Program-made: the position numbers and the translations under genes
Part shown: positions 7,956 to 16,443 of the stretch, one piece after another
Layout of the letters: each line of letters starts with the position of its first letter
How positions within the stretch are numbered: position 1 is the first letter of the stretch
NCBI RefSeq assembly: GCF_015690355.1
Contig: NZ_JADPRT010000014.1
Span: 1 to 64,000, forward strand
Origin: Streptacidiphilus fuscans
GTDB taxonomy: Bacteria; Actinomycetota; Actinomycetes; Streptomycetales; Streptomycetaceae
DNA: 64,000 bases
Direction of reading: 5' to 3'
Notes under the pieces: model-generated
What the model saw: the letters and a program-made list of their open reading frames with translations, nothing else
What the model was told of the DNA's origin: nothing
Databases searched by the model: none

Positions 7956-8911
7956 CGTTCACCCGCTTCGCCCTGCGGCGCCTGGCCGAGATGGCGGCGA
8001 CGCTGCTCGCCGCCTCGTTCCTGATCTTCGGGGCCATGTACCTGGCCCCGGGCAACCCGGCGAGCTTCCTGCTCTCGGGACGCTCCGCCTCCCCTGCCGC
8101 GTACCAGGCGATCAACGACCAGTATCACCTGAACGACCCGTTCTGGCAGCAGTATCTGCGCTGGCTCGGGCAGGTGTTGCGGGGCGACTTCGGCCGCTCC
8201 ATCGAGTACCGGACGCCGGTCTCGACCCTGATCGGCGCCCGGCTGCCCAGCACGCTGCTGCTGGTGGGCATGGCGCTGGTGCTGGTCGTGGTGGTCGGGC
8301 TGGCACTCGGTTGGCTCGGCGCGGTGCGCGGCGGCGCGACCGACGGAGCCGTCCTGGTCGGCACCACCTTCGCCGTCGGCACGCCCTCGTTCGTGGCGGC
8401 CGTGCTGCTGCAGGGGCTCTTCTCGGTGAAGCTCGGCTGGTTCCCCAGCGGCGGAAGCGGCAGCGGGTTCGGCTCGATGCTCTGGCATCTGGCGCTTCCC
8501 GCAACGGCGTTGGCGCTCTACCTGATCGGCATGCTGGCCCGGGTCACCCGCAGCGCGATGCTGGAGGTGATGGGCCACGAGCACGTCACCGTGGCACGCA
8601 GCCGTGGCGTGATGGAGCGTCAGGTGATCCGCCGTCATGTCTTCCGCAACACCCTGGGCACGGTGCTGACCATGGGCGGTCTGATCGTCTCCACCCTGCT
8701 CATCTGCACCGTCCTGGTGGAGACGGCCTTCAGCGTGGACGGGATCGGGCAGTTGCTCGACCTGTCGACGACCACGAAGGACTTCCCCGTCGTCCAGGCC
8801 ATCTCACTGATCATCGTCGGGATCTTCATGCTGGTGAACTTCGTCGTCGACCTGCTGCTCCCGCTGGTCGACCCCCGGGTCGCCCTCGGCACGAGAGGAG
8901 CGACCGGATGA
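7952..8911 (+). CDS. ABC transporter permease, DppB-like
   Basis: Integral membrane subunit of 319 residues with about six hydrophobic helices. The N-terminal block RFALRRLAEMAATLLAASFLIFGAMYLAPGNPA is typical of DppB/OppB, and the EAA-like loop reads VARSRGVMERQVIRRHVFRN. It pairs with the next gene to form the channel of a family 5 importer. Translationally coupled at both ends: ATGA with the binding protein and ATGA with the second permease. Transport direction is inward, judged from the binding protein. Confidence 0.92.
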   Translation: MTFTRFALRRLAEMAATLLAASFLIFGAMYLAPGNPASFLLSGRSASPAAYQAINDQYHLNDPFWQQYLRWLGQVLRGDFGRSIEYRTPVSTLIGARLPSTLLLVGMALVLVVVVGLALGWLGAVRGGATDGAVLVGTTFAVGTPSFVAAVLLQGLFSVKLGWFPSGGSGSGFGSMLWHLALPATALALYLIGMLARVTRSAMLEVMGHEHVTVARSRGVMERQVIRRHVFRNTLGTVLTMGGLIVSTLLICTVLVETAFSVDGIGQLLDLSTTTKDFPVVQAISLIIVGIFMLVNFVVDLLLPLVDPRVALGTRGATG

Positions 8912-9777
8912 CCACCGCACTCGTCCGCCGACCGGGGCTGGCCCGGCTGCGACTGTCCGGGAGCAGGGGTGGCCGTTCCTGGCTCTACCTGCTCTGCCTC
9001 GGCTTCCTCGCCGTCGTCGTGCTGCTGGCGCTGCTCGCGCCGTGGCTCTCCCCGCACGACCCCAACGCCGTCGACCTCGGCAACGCGCTGGCCGGGCCGT
9101 CCGCCACCCATCCGCTCGGCGTCGACGGCTCCGGACGCGACACCGCGTCGCGGCTGATCACCGGCGCGCGCACCTCGCTGCTCGGCCCGCTGGGCGTGGT
9201 CGTCTTCTCCACCGTCGTGGGCGTCGTCGTCGGCGTTGCGGCCGGCTGGCGCGGTGGCTGGCTCGACTCGGTGCTCTCGCGCACGACCGAACTCGTCTTC
9301 GCCTTCCCGGGGTTGCTGCTGGCGATCCTGATCGTCTCGATCTACGGGGAGGGGCTGATCGCGCCGGTCGTCGCGCTCGGCGTCGCCTACCTGCCGTATG
9401 TCAGCCGCCTCACCCGCTCGTTGGTCCTCGCCGAGCGCGAACGGCCGTATGTGGAGGCGTATCGGGTGCAGGGCCACTCCGGACCGCAGATCTGCCTGCG
9501 CCATGTGCTGCCCAACATCGCGCCGGTGGTGCTGGCGCAGTCCACCATCAACTTCGGCTACGCGCTGATCGACCTGGCCGGTCTCTCGTTCCTCGGCCTC
9601 GGCGTGCCCGCGCTGACGCCCGACTGGGGTCGGATGGTCTTCGACGGCGAGAGCGCCATCCAGTCCGGCTACCCGCTCTCGGCGATCCTGCCGTGCGCCG
9701 CGATCGTGCTGACCGTCGTCGCCTTCAACGTCGTCGGCGAACGCTGGGCCGACCAGGTCGCCCGGAGGGACCGATGA
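8908..9777 (+). CDS. ABC transporter permease, DppC-like
   Basis: Second membrane subunit, 289 residues. It has an N-terminal helix followed by LSPHDPNAVDLGNALAGPS and HPLGVDGSGRD, the extracytoplasmic motif region found in DppC/OppC. The coupling loop reads VEAYRVQGHSGPQICLRHVLPN. ATG 8908 overlaps the stop of the first permease, and its own stop overlaps the next ATPase gene. This gives a strictly coupled importer operon with likely fixed stoichiometry. Confidence 0.92.
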   Translation: MTTALVRRPGLARLRLSGSRGGRSWLYLLCLGFLAVVVLLALLAPWLSPHDPNAVDLGNALAGPSATHPLGVDGSGRDTASRLITGARTSLLGPLGVVVFSTVVGVVVGVAAGWRGGWLDSVLSRTTELVFAFPGLLLAILIVSIYGEGLIAPVVALGVAYLPYVSRLTRSLVLAERERPYVEAYRVQGHSGPQICLRHVLPNIAPVVLAQSTINFGYALIDLAGLSFLGLGVPALTPDWGRMVFDGESAIQSGYPLSAILPCAAIVLTVVAFNVVGERWADQVARRDR

Positions 9778-10802
9778 CCACGACATCAGGTACAACACCA
9801 GGCACGACACCCGAGTTCACCTTGGACGTCCGCGGGCTGCGGCTGCACCTTCCGGGCGCCGCCCGCCCGGTGCTGGCCGGGGTCGACCTCACCGTCGGCG
9901 CGCGGGAGACCGTGGCGCTGGTCGGCGAGTCGGGCTCCGGCAAGAGCCTCACCTCGCGCAGCGTGCTGCGGCTGCTGCCGCCGGGCGCGACGGCCGAGGG
10001 AACGGTCGCCGTCCAGGGCGAGGACGTGCTGACCATGGACGCCGCCCGGCTGCGGCGACTGCGCACCCACACCGCGGCCATGATCTTCCAGGACCCCCGG
10101 GCCGCCATCAACCCGCTGCGTCGCGTCGGCGACTTCCTCACCGAGAGCCTGCGGCTGAACGCCAGAACCCCGGACGACGCCGCGACCGAGCGCGCCGTCA
10201 CGATGCTGGAGGCGGTCGGCCTGGGCGAGCGGGCGCTGCGGCAGTACCCGGGCCAGCTGTCCGGCGGGATGCTGCAACGCGTCATGATCGCCGCCGCGTT
10301 GATGGGCGACCCGGCACTGATCCTGGCGGACGAGCCGACCACCGCGCTGGACGTGACGACGCAGGCCGAGGTCGTCGGCCTCCTGGACGACCTGCGTGAA
10401 CGCTTCGGCACCGGGCTGCTCTTCGTCACCCACGACCTGGGCCTGGCCGCCGCCATCAGCGACCGCGTCTACGTGATGTACGCGGGCCGGATCGCCGAGA
10501 CCGGCCCGGCCGAGGCGCTGTTCGAACGGCCCCGCCACCCGTACACCGCCGCGCTGCTCCGCTCCACGCCTCGTCTCGACGCCCCGGCCGGGCGGCTGGC
10601 CGCGATCCAGGGCCAGCCGCCCAGCCTGCGCGAGGAGCTGACGGGCTGTCCGTTCGCGGCGCGCTGCCCCTTCGCCACCGAGGTGTGCGCCGAGGATCTG
10701 CCCCCGCACGAGCCGGTACCGGACGAGCCGTCCCGGCTCGTCGCCTGCCACCACAGCGACCGGCTCGCCGACCAGCTCGCAGAAAGCGCCCTCCATGACT
10801 GA
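9774..10802 (+). CDS. ABC transporter ATP-binding protein, DppD-like
   Basis: 342 residues. Walker A GESGSGKS, Q-loop IFQDPRAAINPL, signature QLSGGMLQRV and Walker B ILADEPTTALD are all intact. The C-terminal extension with cysteines (GCPFAARCPFATEVC) is the oligopeptide/dipeptide transporter domain that may bind an iron-sulfur cluster. It energises import with the DppF-like partner. The start overlaps the upstream permease by ATGA; the 3' end overlaps the next gene by 8 nt. Confidence 0.92.
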   Translation: MTTTSGTTPGTTPEFTLDVRGLRLHLPGAARPVLAGVDLTVGARETVALVGESGSGKSLTSRSVLRLLPPGATAEGTVAVQGEDVLTMDAARLRRLRTHTAAMIFQDPRAAINPLRRVGDFLTESLRLNARTPDDAATERAVTMLEAVGLGERALRQYPGQLSGGMLQRVMIAAALMGDPALILADEPTTALDVTTQAEVVGLLDDLRERFGTGLLFVTHDLGLAAAISDRVYVMYAGRIAETGPAEALFERPRHPYTAALLRSTPRLDAPAGRLAAIQGQPPSLREELTGCPFAARCPFATEVCAEDLPPHEPVPDEPSRLVACHHSDRLADQLAESALHD

Positions 10803-11661
10803 CACCACTGCGACAGGAACCCTGCCCGCCGACAGCGCCGGAGGCGACCCGGTCCTCGACGTCACCGGCCTGCACCGGAGCTTCGGCAGCGTCCAGGCGG
10901 TCCACGACGTCTCGTTCCGCCTCGCGCGCGGCGGGTCGCTGGGCATCGTCGGCGAGTCCGGCTCCGGCAAGACGACCACCGCGCGGATCATCGTCGGCCT
11001 CGAACGCGCCGACGCGGGCAGCGTCCTGGTCTGCGGCCGGGACCGGTCCGGACCGGCCGGACGCGGACGGCGGGGACACGGCCGGTCAGCGCGGCTGGAA
11101 CGCGCCCGCGAGGTGCAGATGGTGTTCCAGGACCCCTTCCTCTCCCTCGATCCGCGGGTGCCGGTCGGCGGCGTGCTGGGCGAGACGCTGCGGCTGCACG
11201 TCCCCGGGAGCAGGGCCGATCACGACCGCCGCGTCGGCGAACTGCTGGACCAGGTCGGCCTCGGCGCGCGGGAGGCCGCCGCGCTCCCCCGGCAGCTCTC
11301 CGGCGGCCAGCGGCAACGCGTCGCCATCGCCCGAGCGTTGGCCGTCGAACCGGCCGTCCTCGTCCTGGACGAGGCGGTCGCGGCGCTGGACGTCTCGGTG
11401 CAGGCGCAGATCCTCAACCTGCTGGCCGACATCCGCCGGGACACCGGCATCGGTTACCTGTTCATCACCCACGACCTCGGCGTGGTCCGCTGCGTCACCG
11501 ACGACGTCGTGGTGATGCGGCACGGCCGGATCGTCGAGGCGGGCCGCACCGCCGACGTCCTCGCCGACCCCCAGCACGCCTACACCCGGCTGCTGCTGGA
11601 CTCCGTCCCGCGTCCGGGCTGGAACCCCAAGCTCATCGCCGCCGCGCGCCGAGCGCTCTGA
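10795..11661 (+). CDS. ABC transporter ATP-binding protein, DppF-like
   Basis: 288 residues. Walker A GESGSGKTT, Q-loop VFQDPFLSLDPR, signature LSGGQRQRVAIARAL and a Walker B reading VLVLDEAVAALD. The A in place of P after DE is common in DppF types. An arginine/glycine-rich insert (about residues 85-100) is unusual but in frame. It lacks the cysteine-rich tail of the partner ATPase, as DppF proteins often do. It completes the importer; the next deiminase gene follows after 66 nt on the same strand. Confidence 0.9.
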   Translation: MTDTTATGTLPADSAGGDPVLDVTGLHRSFGSVQAVHDVSFRLARGGSLGIVGESGSGKTTTARIIVGLERADAGSVLVCGRDRSGPAGRGRRGHGRSARLERAREVQMVFQDPFLSLDPRVPVGGVLGETLRLHVPGSRADHDRRVGELLDQVGLGAREAAALPRQLSGGQRQRVAIARALAVEPAVLVLDEAVAALDVSVQAQILNLLADIRRDTGIGYLFITHDLGVVRCVTDDVVVMRHGRIVEAGRTADVLADPQHAYTRLLLDSVPRPGWNPKLIAAARRAL

Positions 11662-11727
11662 TCGATATGCACGCGGACATAATGGGGCAAATATGCCCAC
11701 GTGCCTGCTGCCATCGATCGGGGTGCC

Positions 11728-12927
11728 ATGCACCAGCCCGGCCTGAACCGTCGCGCCCTGCTCCGCACCGGCGCGGGTCTCGCCGCTGCCGCCACGCTGG
11801 CCGGCTGCTCCTCCCCGGCCTCCTCGGACGGCGGCGGCACCGGCGGTACCGGTTCGAGCCCGACCCCGGCCGGAGCGGAGAGCCCCTCGGCTTCGGGCTA
11901 CGCCATGCCCGCCGAGTGGCTGGAGCACGAGCGCACCTTCATGGCCTGGCCCGCGCTCAGCGAGGTCTGGGGCGACCAGCTTCCGGACGTCAGGAACGAC
12001 ATCGCCAACCTCGCCAAGGCGATCGCCCAGTACGAGCCGGTCGTGCTGATGGCCCGTCCGGACCAGGCCGACCAGGCGCAGCAGCAGTGCGGCAGCGACG
12101 TCGAGGTGATCGCGCTGGAGGTGGACGACCTGTGGGCCCGCGACACCGGGCCCACCTTCGTCACCGGCCAGGGCGGACTCGCCGGGGTGGACCTGAACTT
12201 CAACGGCTGGGGCAACAAGCAGACCCACGCCAACGACAGCCACGTCGCGCAGAACCTGCTGACCAGGTACGGCATCCGCCGCATCCAGGCCCCGATCACC
12301 GGCGAGGGCGGCGCCATCGAGGTCGACGGCGACGGCACGCTGATGGCGACGGAGAGCTCCCTGGTCAACCCCAACCGCAATCCCGGTCTCAGCCGCGACC
12401 AGATCGAGGCGAACCTGAAGACCCTCTTCGGGGTGAGCCAGGTGATCTGGTTCAAGGGCGTCGCGGGCCAGGACATCACGGACTGTCATGTCGACGCCCT
12501 GGCCAGGTTCGTGGGCACGGGCGTGGTGGCGCTCCAGCGTCCCGGCCCGAACACCCCGCCCGACATCTGGTCCGCCGCCTCCGACCAGGCGCTGACCGTG
12601 CTGAACCAGGCCACCGACGCGCAGGGCCGCTCGCTGCGGGTCATCACGATCACCGACCCCGACCTCGACCGGATCCAGGGCACCGGCAAGGACTTCCTCG
12701 CCACCTACCTCAACTTCTACGTCTGCAACGGCGCGGTGATCGTGCCGCGCTTCGGCGACCAGGCCGCCGACGAGAAGGCCGCGTCCACGCTGCGCGACCT
12801 GCACCCCGGCCGGGACGTCGTGCAGGTGTCCATCAACGCCATCGCCTCCGGGGGCGGCGGCATCCACTGCTCCACCCAGCAGCAACCGAAGCTCGACGCG
12901 TCCTCGCCGCTGGCGTCGCCCTCGTGA
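11728..12927 (+). CDS. Agmatine/peptidylarginine deiminase family Tat lipoprotein (copy 4)
   Basis: 399 residues from ATG 11728, preferred because the Tat signal then starts properly (MHQPGLNRRALLRTGAG); GTG 11701 is an alternative. The lipobox is TLAGC. The mature enzyme has LWARDTGPTFV, NFNGWGNKQ, EGGAIEVDG, DITDCHVD and GGGGIHCSTQQQP, so all catalytic positions expected for the family are present. It is more similar in motifs to copies 1 and 5 than to the cytosolic copy 3. Placed directly after the importer, it is a good candidate for making the imported compound on the cell surface. Its stop overlaps the next start (GTGA). Confidence 0.9.
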   Translation: MHQPGLNRRALLRTGAGLAAAATLAGCSSPASSDGGGTGGTGSSPTPAGAESPSASGYAMPAEWLEHERTFMAWPALSEVWGDQLPDVRNDIANLAKAIAQYEPVVLMARPDQADQAQQQCGSDVEVIALEVDDLWARDTGPTFVTGQGGLAGVDLNFNGWGNKQTHANDSHVAQNLLTRYGIRRIQAPITGEGGAIEVDGDGTLMATESSLVNPNRNPGLSRDQIEANLKTLFGVSQVIWFKGVAGQDITDCHVDALARFVGTGVVALQRPGPNTPPDIWSAASDQALTVLNQATDAQGRSLRVITITDPDLDRIQGTGKDFLATYLNFYVCNGAVIVPRFGDQAADEKAASTLRDLHPGRDVVQVSINAIASGGGGIHCSTQQQPKLDASSPLASPS

Positions 12928-13838
12928 GGGCGGTCGGCGGTCGCCGGTCCCGTTGGCGATCCCTGCGCCCGCTGCGGACCCCGCTGGTTCTCGTGCTGGC
13001 CGTGGCGGCGGTCTGCGGCGCGGGCGTGGCCCTGTACCTCAACGAGCGCAGCAGCCGTCAGCAGATCACGGTCGTCGGCAACCCGTCCGCGAACGACTGG
13101 GTCGAACTCGACATCACCAGCCAGGGCGTGGACACCTCGGCGCTGGAGCTCTCGCTCTCGGTCACCGCGGTCCCGCACGGCAGCCTGGCTGCGGAGCCGG
13201 ACTCGCTCGTCTTCACCAAGAACGTCGAGATCACCACCGTCTCGCTGACGACCACGACCTTCCACACCATCCCCGGCGAGCCCGCGCCGCTCCAGGTGGT
13301 CAGCGCGGGTCTCTACGACGGCACGCCGACGGACTACCCGTTCGACCACTACGACGTGTCGGCGGGCTGGATCGCGACCGTCGACGGCCACGACGTGCCG
13401 CTGGCCATCACCTTCAGCGACTCCGACCCGTTCTTCGTCGTCCGTCCCACCAAGAGCACCTCGGCGGGCTCGGTGGCCCGGCTGGACGCCCGGGCGGGCC
13501 GCTCGCGCGGGACGTTCATCCTCGCGTGGTTCATGATGGTGGCCATGTGGGCGCTGGCCCTGGCCGTGGCCGGTGGCGCCTGGGTGCTCGCGCGAAGGCG
13601 TCAGGGGATGGTCTGGCCCGCGCTCGGCTGGATGGCCGCGACCCTCTTCGCCCTGGTCGGCCTGCGCAACGCGGCACCCGGCAGCCCGCCGATCGGCTCG
13701 CTGATGGACTACGTCGCGTTCTTCTGGGCCGAGGCGATCATCGCCGCCGGCCTCGCCGTCACCACCGCGTTCGGCGTGCGCGCCGAACGCCGGGCCATCG
13801 CGGCGGAGGGGGCGTCCAAAGCCCTGCCACCAGCGTAA
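12924..13838 (+). CDS. DUF4436-like membrane protein
   Basis: 304 residues from GTG 12924, which overlaps the deiminase stop. One N-terminal transmembrane helix (PLVLVLAVAAVCGAGVALYL) is followed by an extracytoplasmic domain of about 160 residues rich in beta-like sequence, with NDWVELDITSQG and YPFDHYDVSAGW. Three C-terminal hydrophobic helices end the protein. The layout and the YPFDxY motif fit DUF4436, a family of unknown function. Coupling to a surface deiminase suggests a partner or scaffold at the membrane (inference). No catalytic motif is seen. Confidence 0.72.
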   Translation: MRAVGGRRSRWRSLRPLRTPLVLVLAVAAVCGAGVALYLNERSSRQQITVVGNPSANDWVELDITSQGVDTSALELSLSVTAVPHGSLAAEPDSLVFTKNVEITTVSLTTTTFHTIPGEPAPLQVVSAGLYDGTPTDYPFDHYDVSAGWIATVDGHDVPLAITFSDSDPFFVVRPTKSTSAGSVARLDARAGRSRGTFILAWFMMVAMWALALAVAGGAWVLARRRQGMVWPALGWMAATLFALVGLRNAAPGSPPIGSLMDYVAFFWAEAIIAAGLAVTTAFGVRAERRAIAAEGASKALPPA

Positions 13839-13861
13839 GTTGACGTACCGTCAGGATGCCG

Positions 13862-14563
13862 TCAGGACACGACCGGCAGCTGGTCCGCGCCGGCGGCCAG
13901 TCCGTGGACCAGCGCCCGCACCACCGCCTGCGCGTCCACCTCCGACCCGAGGGACCGGATCGCCGCGAGCCCGTCCGCCGCCGCGGCCAGCGCCTCACCG
14001 AGCGTCACCGCGTCCACCCCGCCGGTCTCCCCCGCCGTCGCGGCCCGTTCGCGCGCGAGCACGCGGAAAAGGTCCACGAAGCAGGCGCGCCACCGGGCGT
14101 ACTCCGCCTCCACGGCGACGCGCACCCGGTCGTCGGTCAGCGAGAACCAGTGCAGCGCCGAGTGCATCCGGGCCAGGTCCGCCGCCTCCGGCTGCGCGAG
14201 CAGGCCGACCACGCGCTCGGCGCGCTCGGCGAAGGTGCCGGGCTCGGCGACCGCCTCCTCCATCGGCGTGATCCACTCCGGGCGGATGTCGGCGACGACG
14301 GCGACGATCAGGTCGGTGCGGTCCTTGAAGTGGTAGTGGCACATCCCGTGCGTCACCCCGGCGAGCGCCGAGACGTTGCGCGTGGTGAACGGGACGTCGT
14401 CGGCCCCGGCGAGCAGGCTCCGCGCGGCGGCGATCAGCCGGGCGCGCGTCTGCTCGCCCTTCGCCGAGACCCGCGGTTTGCGGGCGGCGCGGACCTCCCC
14501 GCCTGCGCCCTCGGCCCCCTGAGGTGCGCTCTCTTCCACGTCTGCGCCTGCTTCCTTCGCCAC
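13862..14563 (-). CDS. TetR family regulator divergent from the exported deiminase
   Basis: 233 residues. A charged tail of about 35 residues precedes the DNA-binding domain (TRARLIAAARSLL; helix-turn-helix VSALAGVTHGMCHYHFKDRTDL). The remainder is an alpha-helical ligand domain. The gene is convergent with the DUF4436 gene (23 nt apart) and divergent from the copy-5 deiminase, with an inverted repeat TGACC-8-GGTCA over the deiminase promoter. It is different in sequence from the other TetR of the island, so the two deiminase operons may answer to two signals. Confidence 0.87.
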   Translation of the reverse strand: MAKEAGADVEESAPQGAEGAGGEVRAARKPRVSAKGEQTRARLIAAARSLLAGADDVPFTTRNVSALAGVTHGMCHYHFKDRTDLIVAVVADIRPEWITPMEEAVAEPGTFAERAERVVGLLAQPEAADLARMHSALHWFSLTDDRVRVAVEAEYARWRACFVDLFRVLARERAATAGETGGVDAVTLGEALAAAADGLAAIRSLGSEVDAQAVVRALVHGLAAGADQLPVVS

Positions 14564-14623
14564 GCGCCCACCTTAGCCAGGCGCGTCGGCCGCGGTGGGC
14601 CGAACCAACCCTTGCGGGCACTA

Positions 14624-14652
14624 TTGACCGAGCGCATGGTCAGTTATAGCTT
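14624..14652 (+). promoter_or_regulatory. Promoter with inverted repeat for copy-5 deiminase
   Basis: TTGACC (14624-14629) and TAGCTT (14647-14652) are 17 nt apart, 45 nt before the ATG. Inverted repeat TGACC (14625-14629) and GGTCA (14638-14642) lies inside the promoter, fitting a repressor site for the divergent TetR gene. Confidence 0.5.
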
Positions 14653-14696
14653 CCCGCTCAGCCGCACACGCGCGCCCCGACCAAGGGAGGCCTGGG

Positions 14697-15959
14697 ATGG
14701 ACCAGCACGGCAGGGCTGACGGCCCGAACGACCCCTTGCACACACCGCCCGCGAGCACACCGCTCGCCGACCGGAACGCCCGCACGCTCGACCGGCGCCG
14801 CTTCCTCGCCGCCACGGGACTGACCGCCGCAGGCGCTGCCTGGGCCGCCACCGGCCTCGCGGGAACGGCCCGCGCCGCGACCCGGGCCACGGGGGCCGCC
14901 ACCGGGGTGACCAGGAGGACCTCGGCCCTCAGGCAAGCGGCCGCCGGCACGTTCGCCGTCCCGCTGGACAGCGTCCCGCACACCCGCACCTGGATGGCCT
15001 GGCCCGACAGCACCGCCATCTACGGCCGCAAGCTCGCCGGCATGCAGACCGACATCGCCCGCATCGCCAACGCCATCGCCACCTACGAGCCGGTCTACCT
15101 GCTCGCCAACTCCGCCAGCGTCGCGGCGGCGAAGCGCGCCTGCACCAACCCGAACGTCACGGTGATCGGGACCATCCCGATCGACGACTGCTGGATGCGC
15201 GACTCCGGCCCGGTCTTCCGCACGAACGGTGCCGGCGGCCTGGACGCGGTCGGCCTCAACTTCAACGGCTGGGGCAACAAGCAGACCCACGCCCGCGACG
15301 CGCTCGTGGCCCAGCGCGTCGCCGCCTACCTCGGCGTCGGCTTCACCGCCGCCGGGCTGGTCAGCGAGGGCGGCGCGATCGAGACGGACGGCGCGGGCAC
15401 GCTGATGGCCACCCGGAGCAGCATCATCAACTCCAACCGCAACCCCGGAATGACGCAGGCGCAGATCGAGCAGGCCATGTGCGCCGCCTACGGCGCGTCC
15501 GAGGTGATCTGGTTCACCGGCATCAGCGGCCAGGACATCACCGACGACCACGTCGACGCCACGTCCCGCTTCCTCTCCCCCGGCGGCGGCCTCGTGCAGA
15601 CCCCCAACCCGGCCGATCCGGCGGACATCTGGTCCAACGACGAGCAGCAGCAGTACGACACCCTGTCAGCGGCCACCGACGCGCAGGGCGCGGCGATCGC
15701 GGTCACCGCGCTGGAGTCGCCGGACTACAACCTGATCCGCGCCACCAGCGTCAACTTCGTCGACTCCTACGCCAACTACTACGTCTGCAACGGCGCGGTC
15801 ATCTCCGCGCAGTTCGGCGACTCCACCGCCGACGCCAACGCCAAGTCCGTGCTGCAGAGCCTCTTCCCCGGCCGGGCCGTCGTCCAGCTCGACATCGACA
15901 ACCTCGGCAACCAGGGCGGCGGCATCCACTGCGTCACCCAGCCCCAGCCCGCGCCGTAA
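14697..15959 (+). CDS. Tat-exported agmatine/peptidylarginine deiminase family protein (copy 5)
   Basis: 420 residues. An N-terminal tail of about 30 residues precedes a twin-arginine motif (DRRRFLAATGL) and an alanine-rich h-region ending near GTARA. There is no lipobox, so the mature enzyme is probably released. Motifs: MAWPDSTAIYG, DDCWMRDSGPVF, NFNGWGNKQTHARD, SEGGAIETDG, GQDITDDHVD and QGGGIHCVTQPQP. All catalytic positions are present. The product should be a ureido compound plus ammonia from an extracellular guanidino substrate. It stands alone after its own TetR-controlled promoter. Confidence 0.9.
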   Translation: MDQHGRADGPNDPLHTPPASTPLADRNARTLDRRRFLAATGLTAAGAAWAATGLAGTARAATRATGAATGVTRRTSALRQAAAGTFAVPLDSVPHTRTWMAWPDSTAIYGRKLAGMQTDIARIANAIATYEPVYLLANSASVAAAKRACTNPNVTVIGTIPIDDCWMRDSGPVFRTNGAGGLDAVGLNFNGWGNKQTHARDALVAQRVAAYLGVGFTAAGLVSEGGAIETDGAGTLMATRSSIINSNRNPGMTQAQIEQAMCAAYGASEVIWFTGISGQDITDDHVDATSRFLSPGGGLVQTPNPADPADIWSNDEQQQYDTLSAATDAQGAAIAVTALESPDYNLIRATSVNFVDSYANYYVCNGAVISAQFGDSTADANAKSVLQSLFPGRAVVQLDIDNLGNQGGGIHCVTQPQPAP

Positions 15960-16002
15960 CGGCCGGAGGCCGACCGGCCGGACTGGCCCGGCGGCTCGGG
16001 CG

Positions 16003-16443
16003 TCAGCCCGTCCGCTGGGCCAGTCCCAGCAGGATCCCCTCGGGGCTGCGCAGGAAGCAGAGCCGGTAGACGTCCTCGAACTGCTCGACCCCGCCGACCA
16101 GTTCGCCGCCGCGGGTGCGCAGTCGGGCGATCACGTCGTCGAGGTCGTCCACCTCGAACATGATGCGGCGCAGGCCCAGCGTGTTCAGCGGCGCGGGCCT
16201 CGGCTCGGGGCTGATCACGGCGGGCGCGTGGAACTTCGTCAGTTCCAGCGCGCCGTGGCCGTCCGGGGTCCGCATCATCACGATGTCGCAGCGGAGACCG
16301 TCGAGCGCGACGACGCTCTCCACCCACGATCCGCTGAGCGTCGCCTCGCCCTCCCGCTTCAGGCCCAGCTCGGCGAAGAACGCGACCGCCGCGTCCATGT
16401 CCTCGACGACGACACCGACGTTGTCCATCCGAAGAAGCGTCAT
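16003..16443 (-). CDS. VOC/glyoxalase superfamily protein
   Basis: 146 residues with two beta-alpha-beta-beta-beta modules typical of the vicinal oxygen chelate fold (MDNVGVVVEDMDAAVAFF near the start and LRRIMFEVDDLDDVIARL in the second half). Metal-ligand positions are not clear enough to name a reaction. The ATG lies at the very end of the MmyB-type regulator gene (ATGA overlap), so both are co-transcribed. Confidence 0.82.
   Translation of the reverse strand: MTLLRMDNVGVVVEDMDAAVAFFAELGLKREGEATLSGSWVESVVALDGLRCDIVMMRTPDGHGALELTKFHAPAVISPEPRPAPLNTLGLRRIMFEVDDLDDVIARLRTRGGELVGGVEQFEDVYRLCFLRSPEGILLGLAQRTG

Noticed and set aside
11086-12885. 599-codon minus frame opposite the ATPase and deiminase copy 4
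   Set aside because: Crosses two real genes; composition typical of antisense frames in high-GC DNA.
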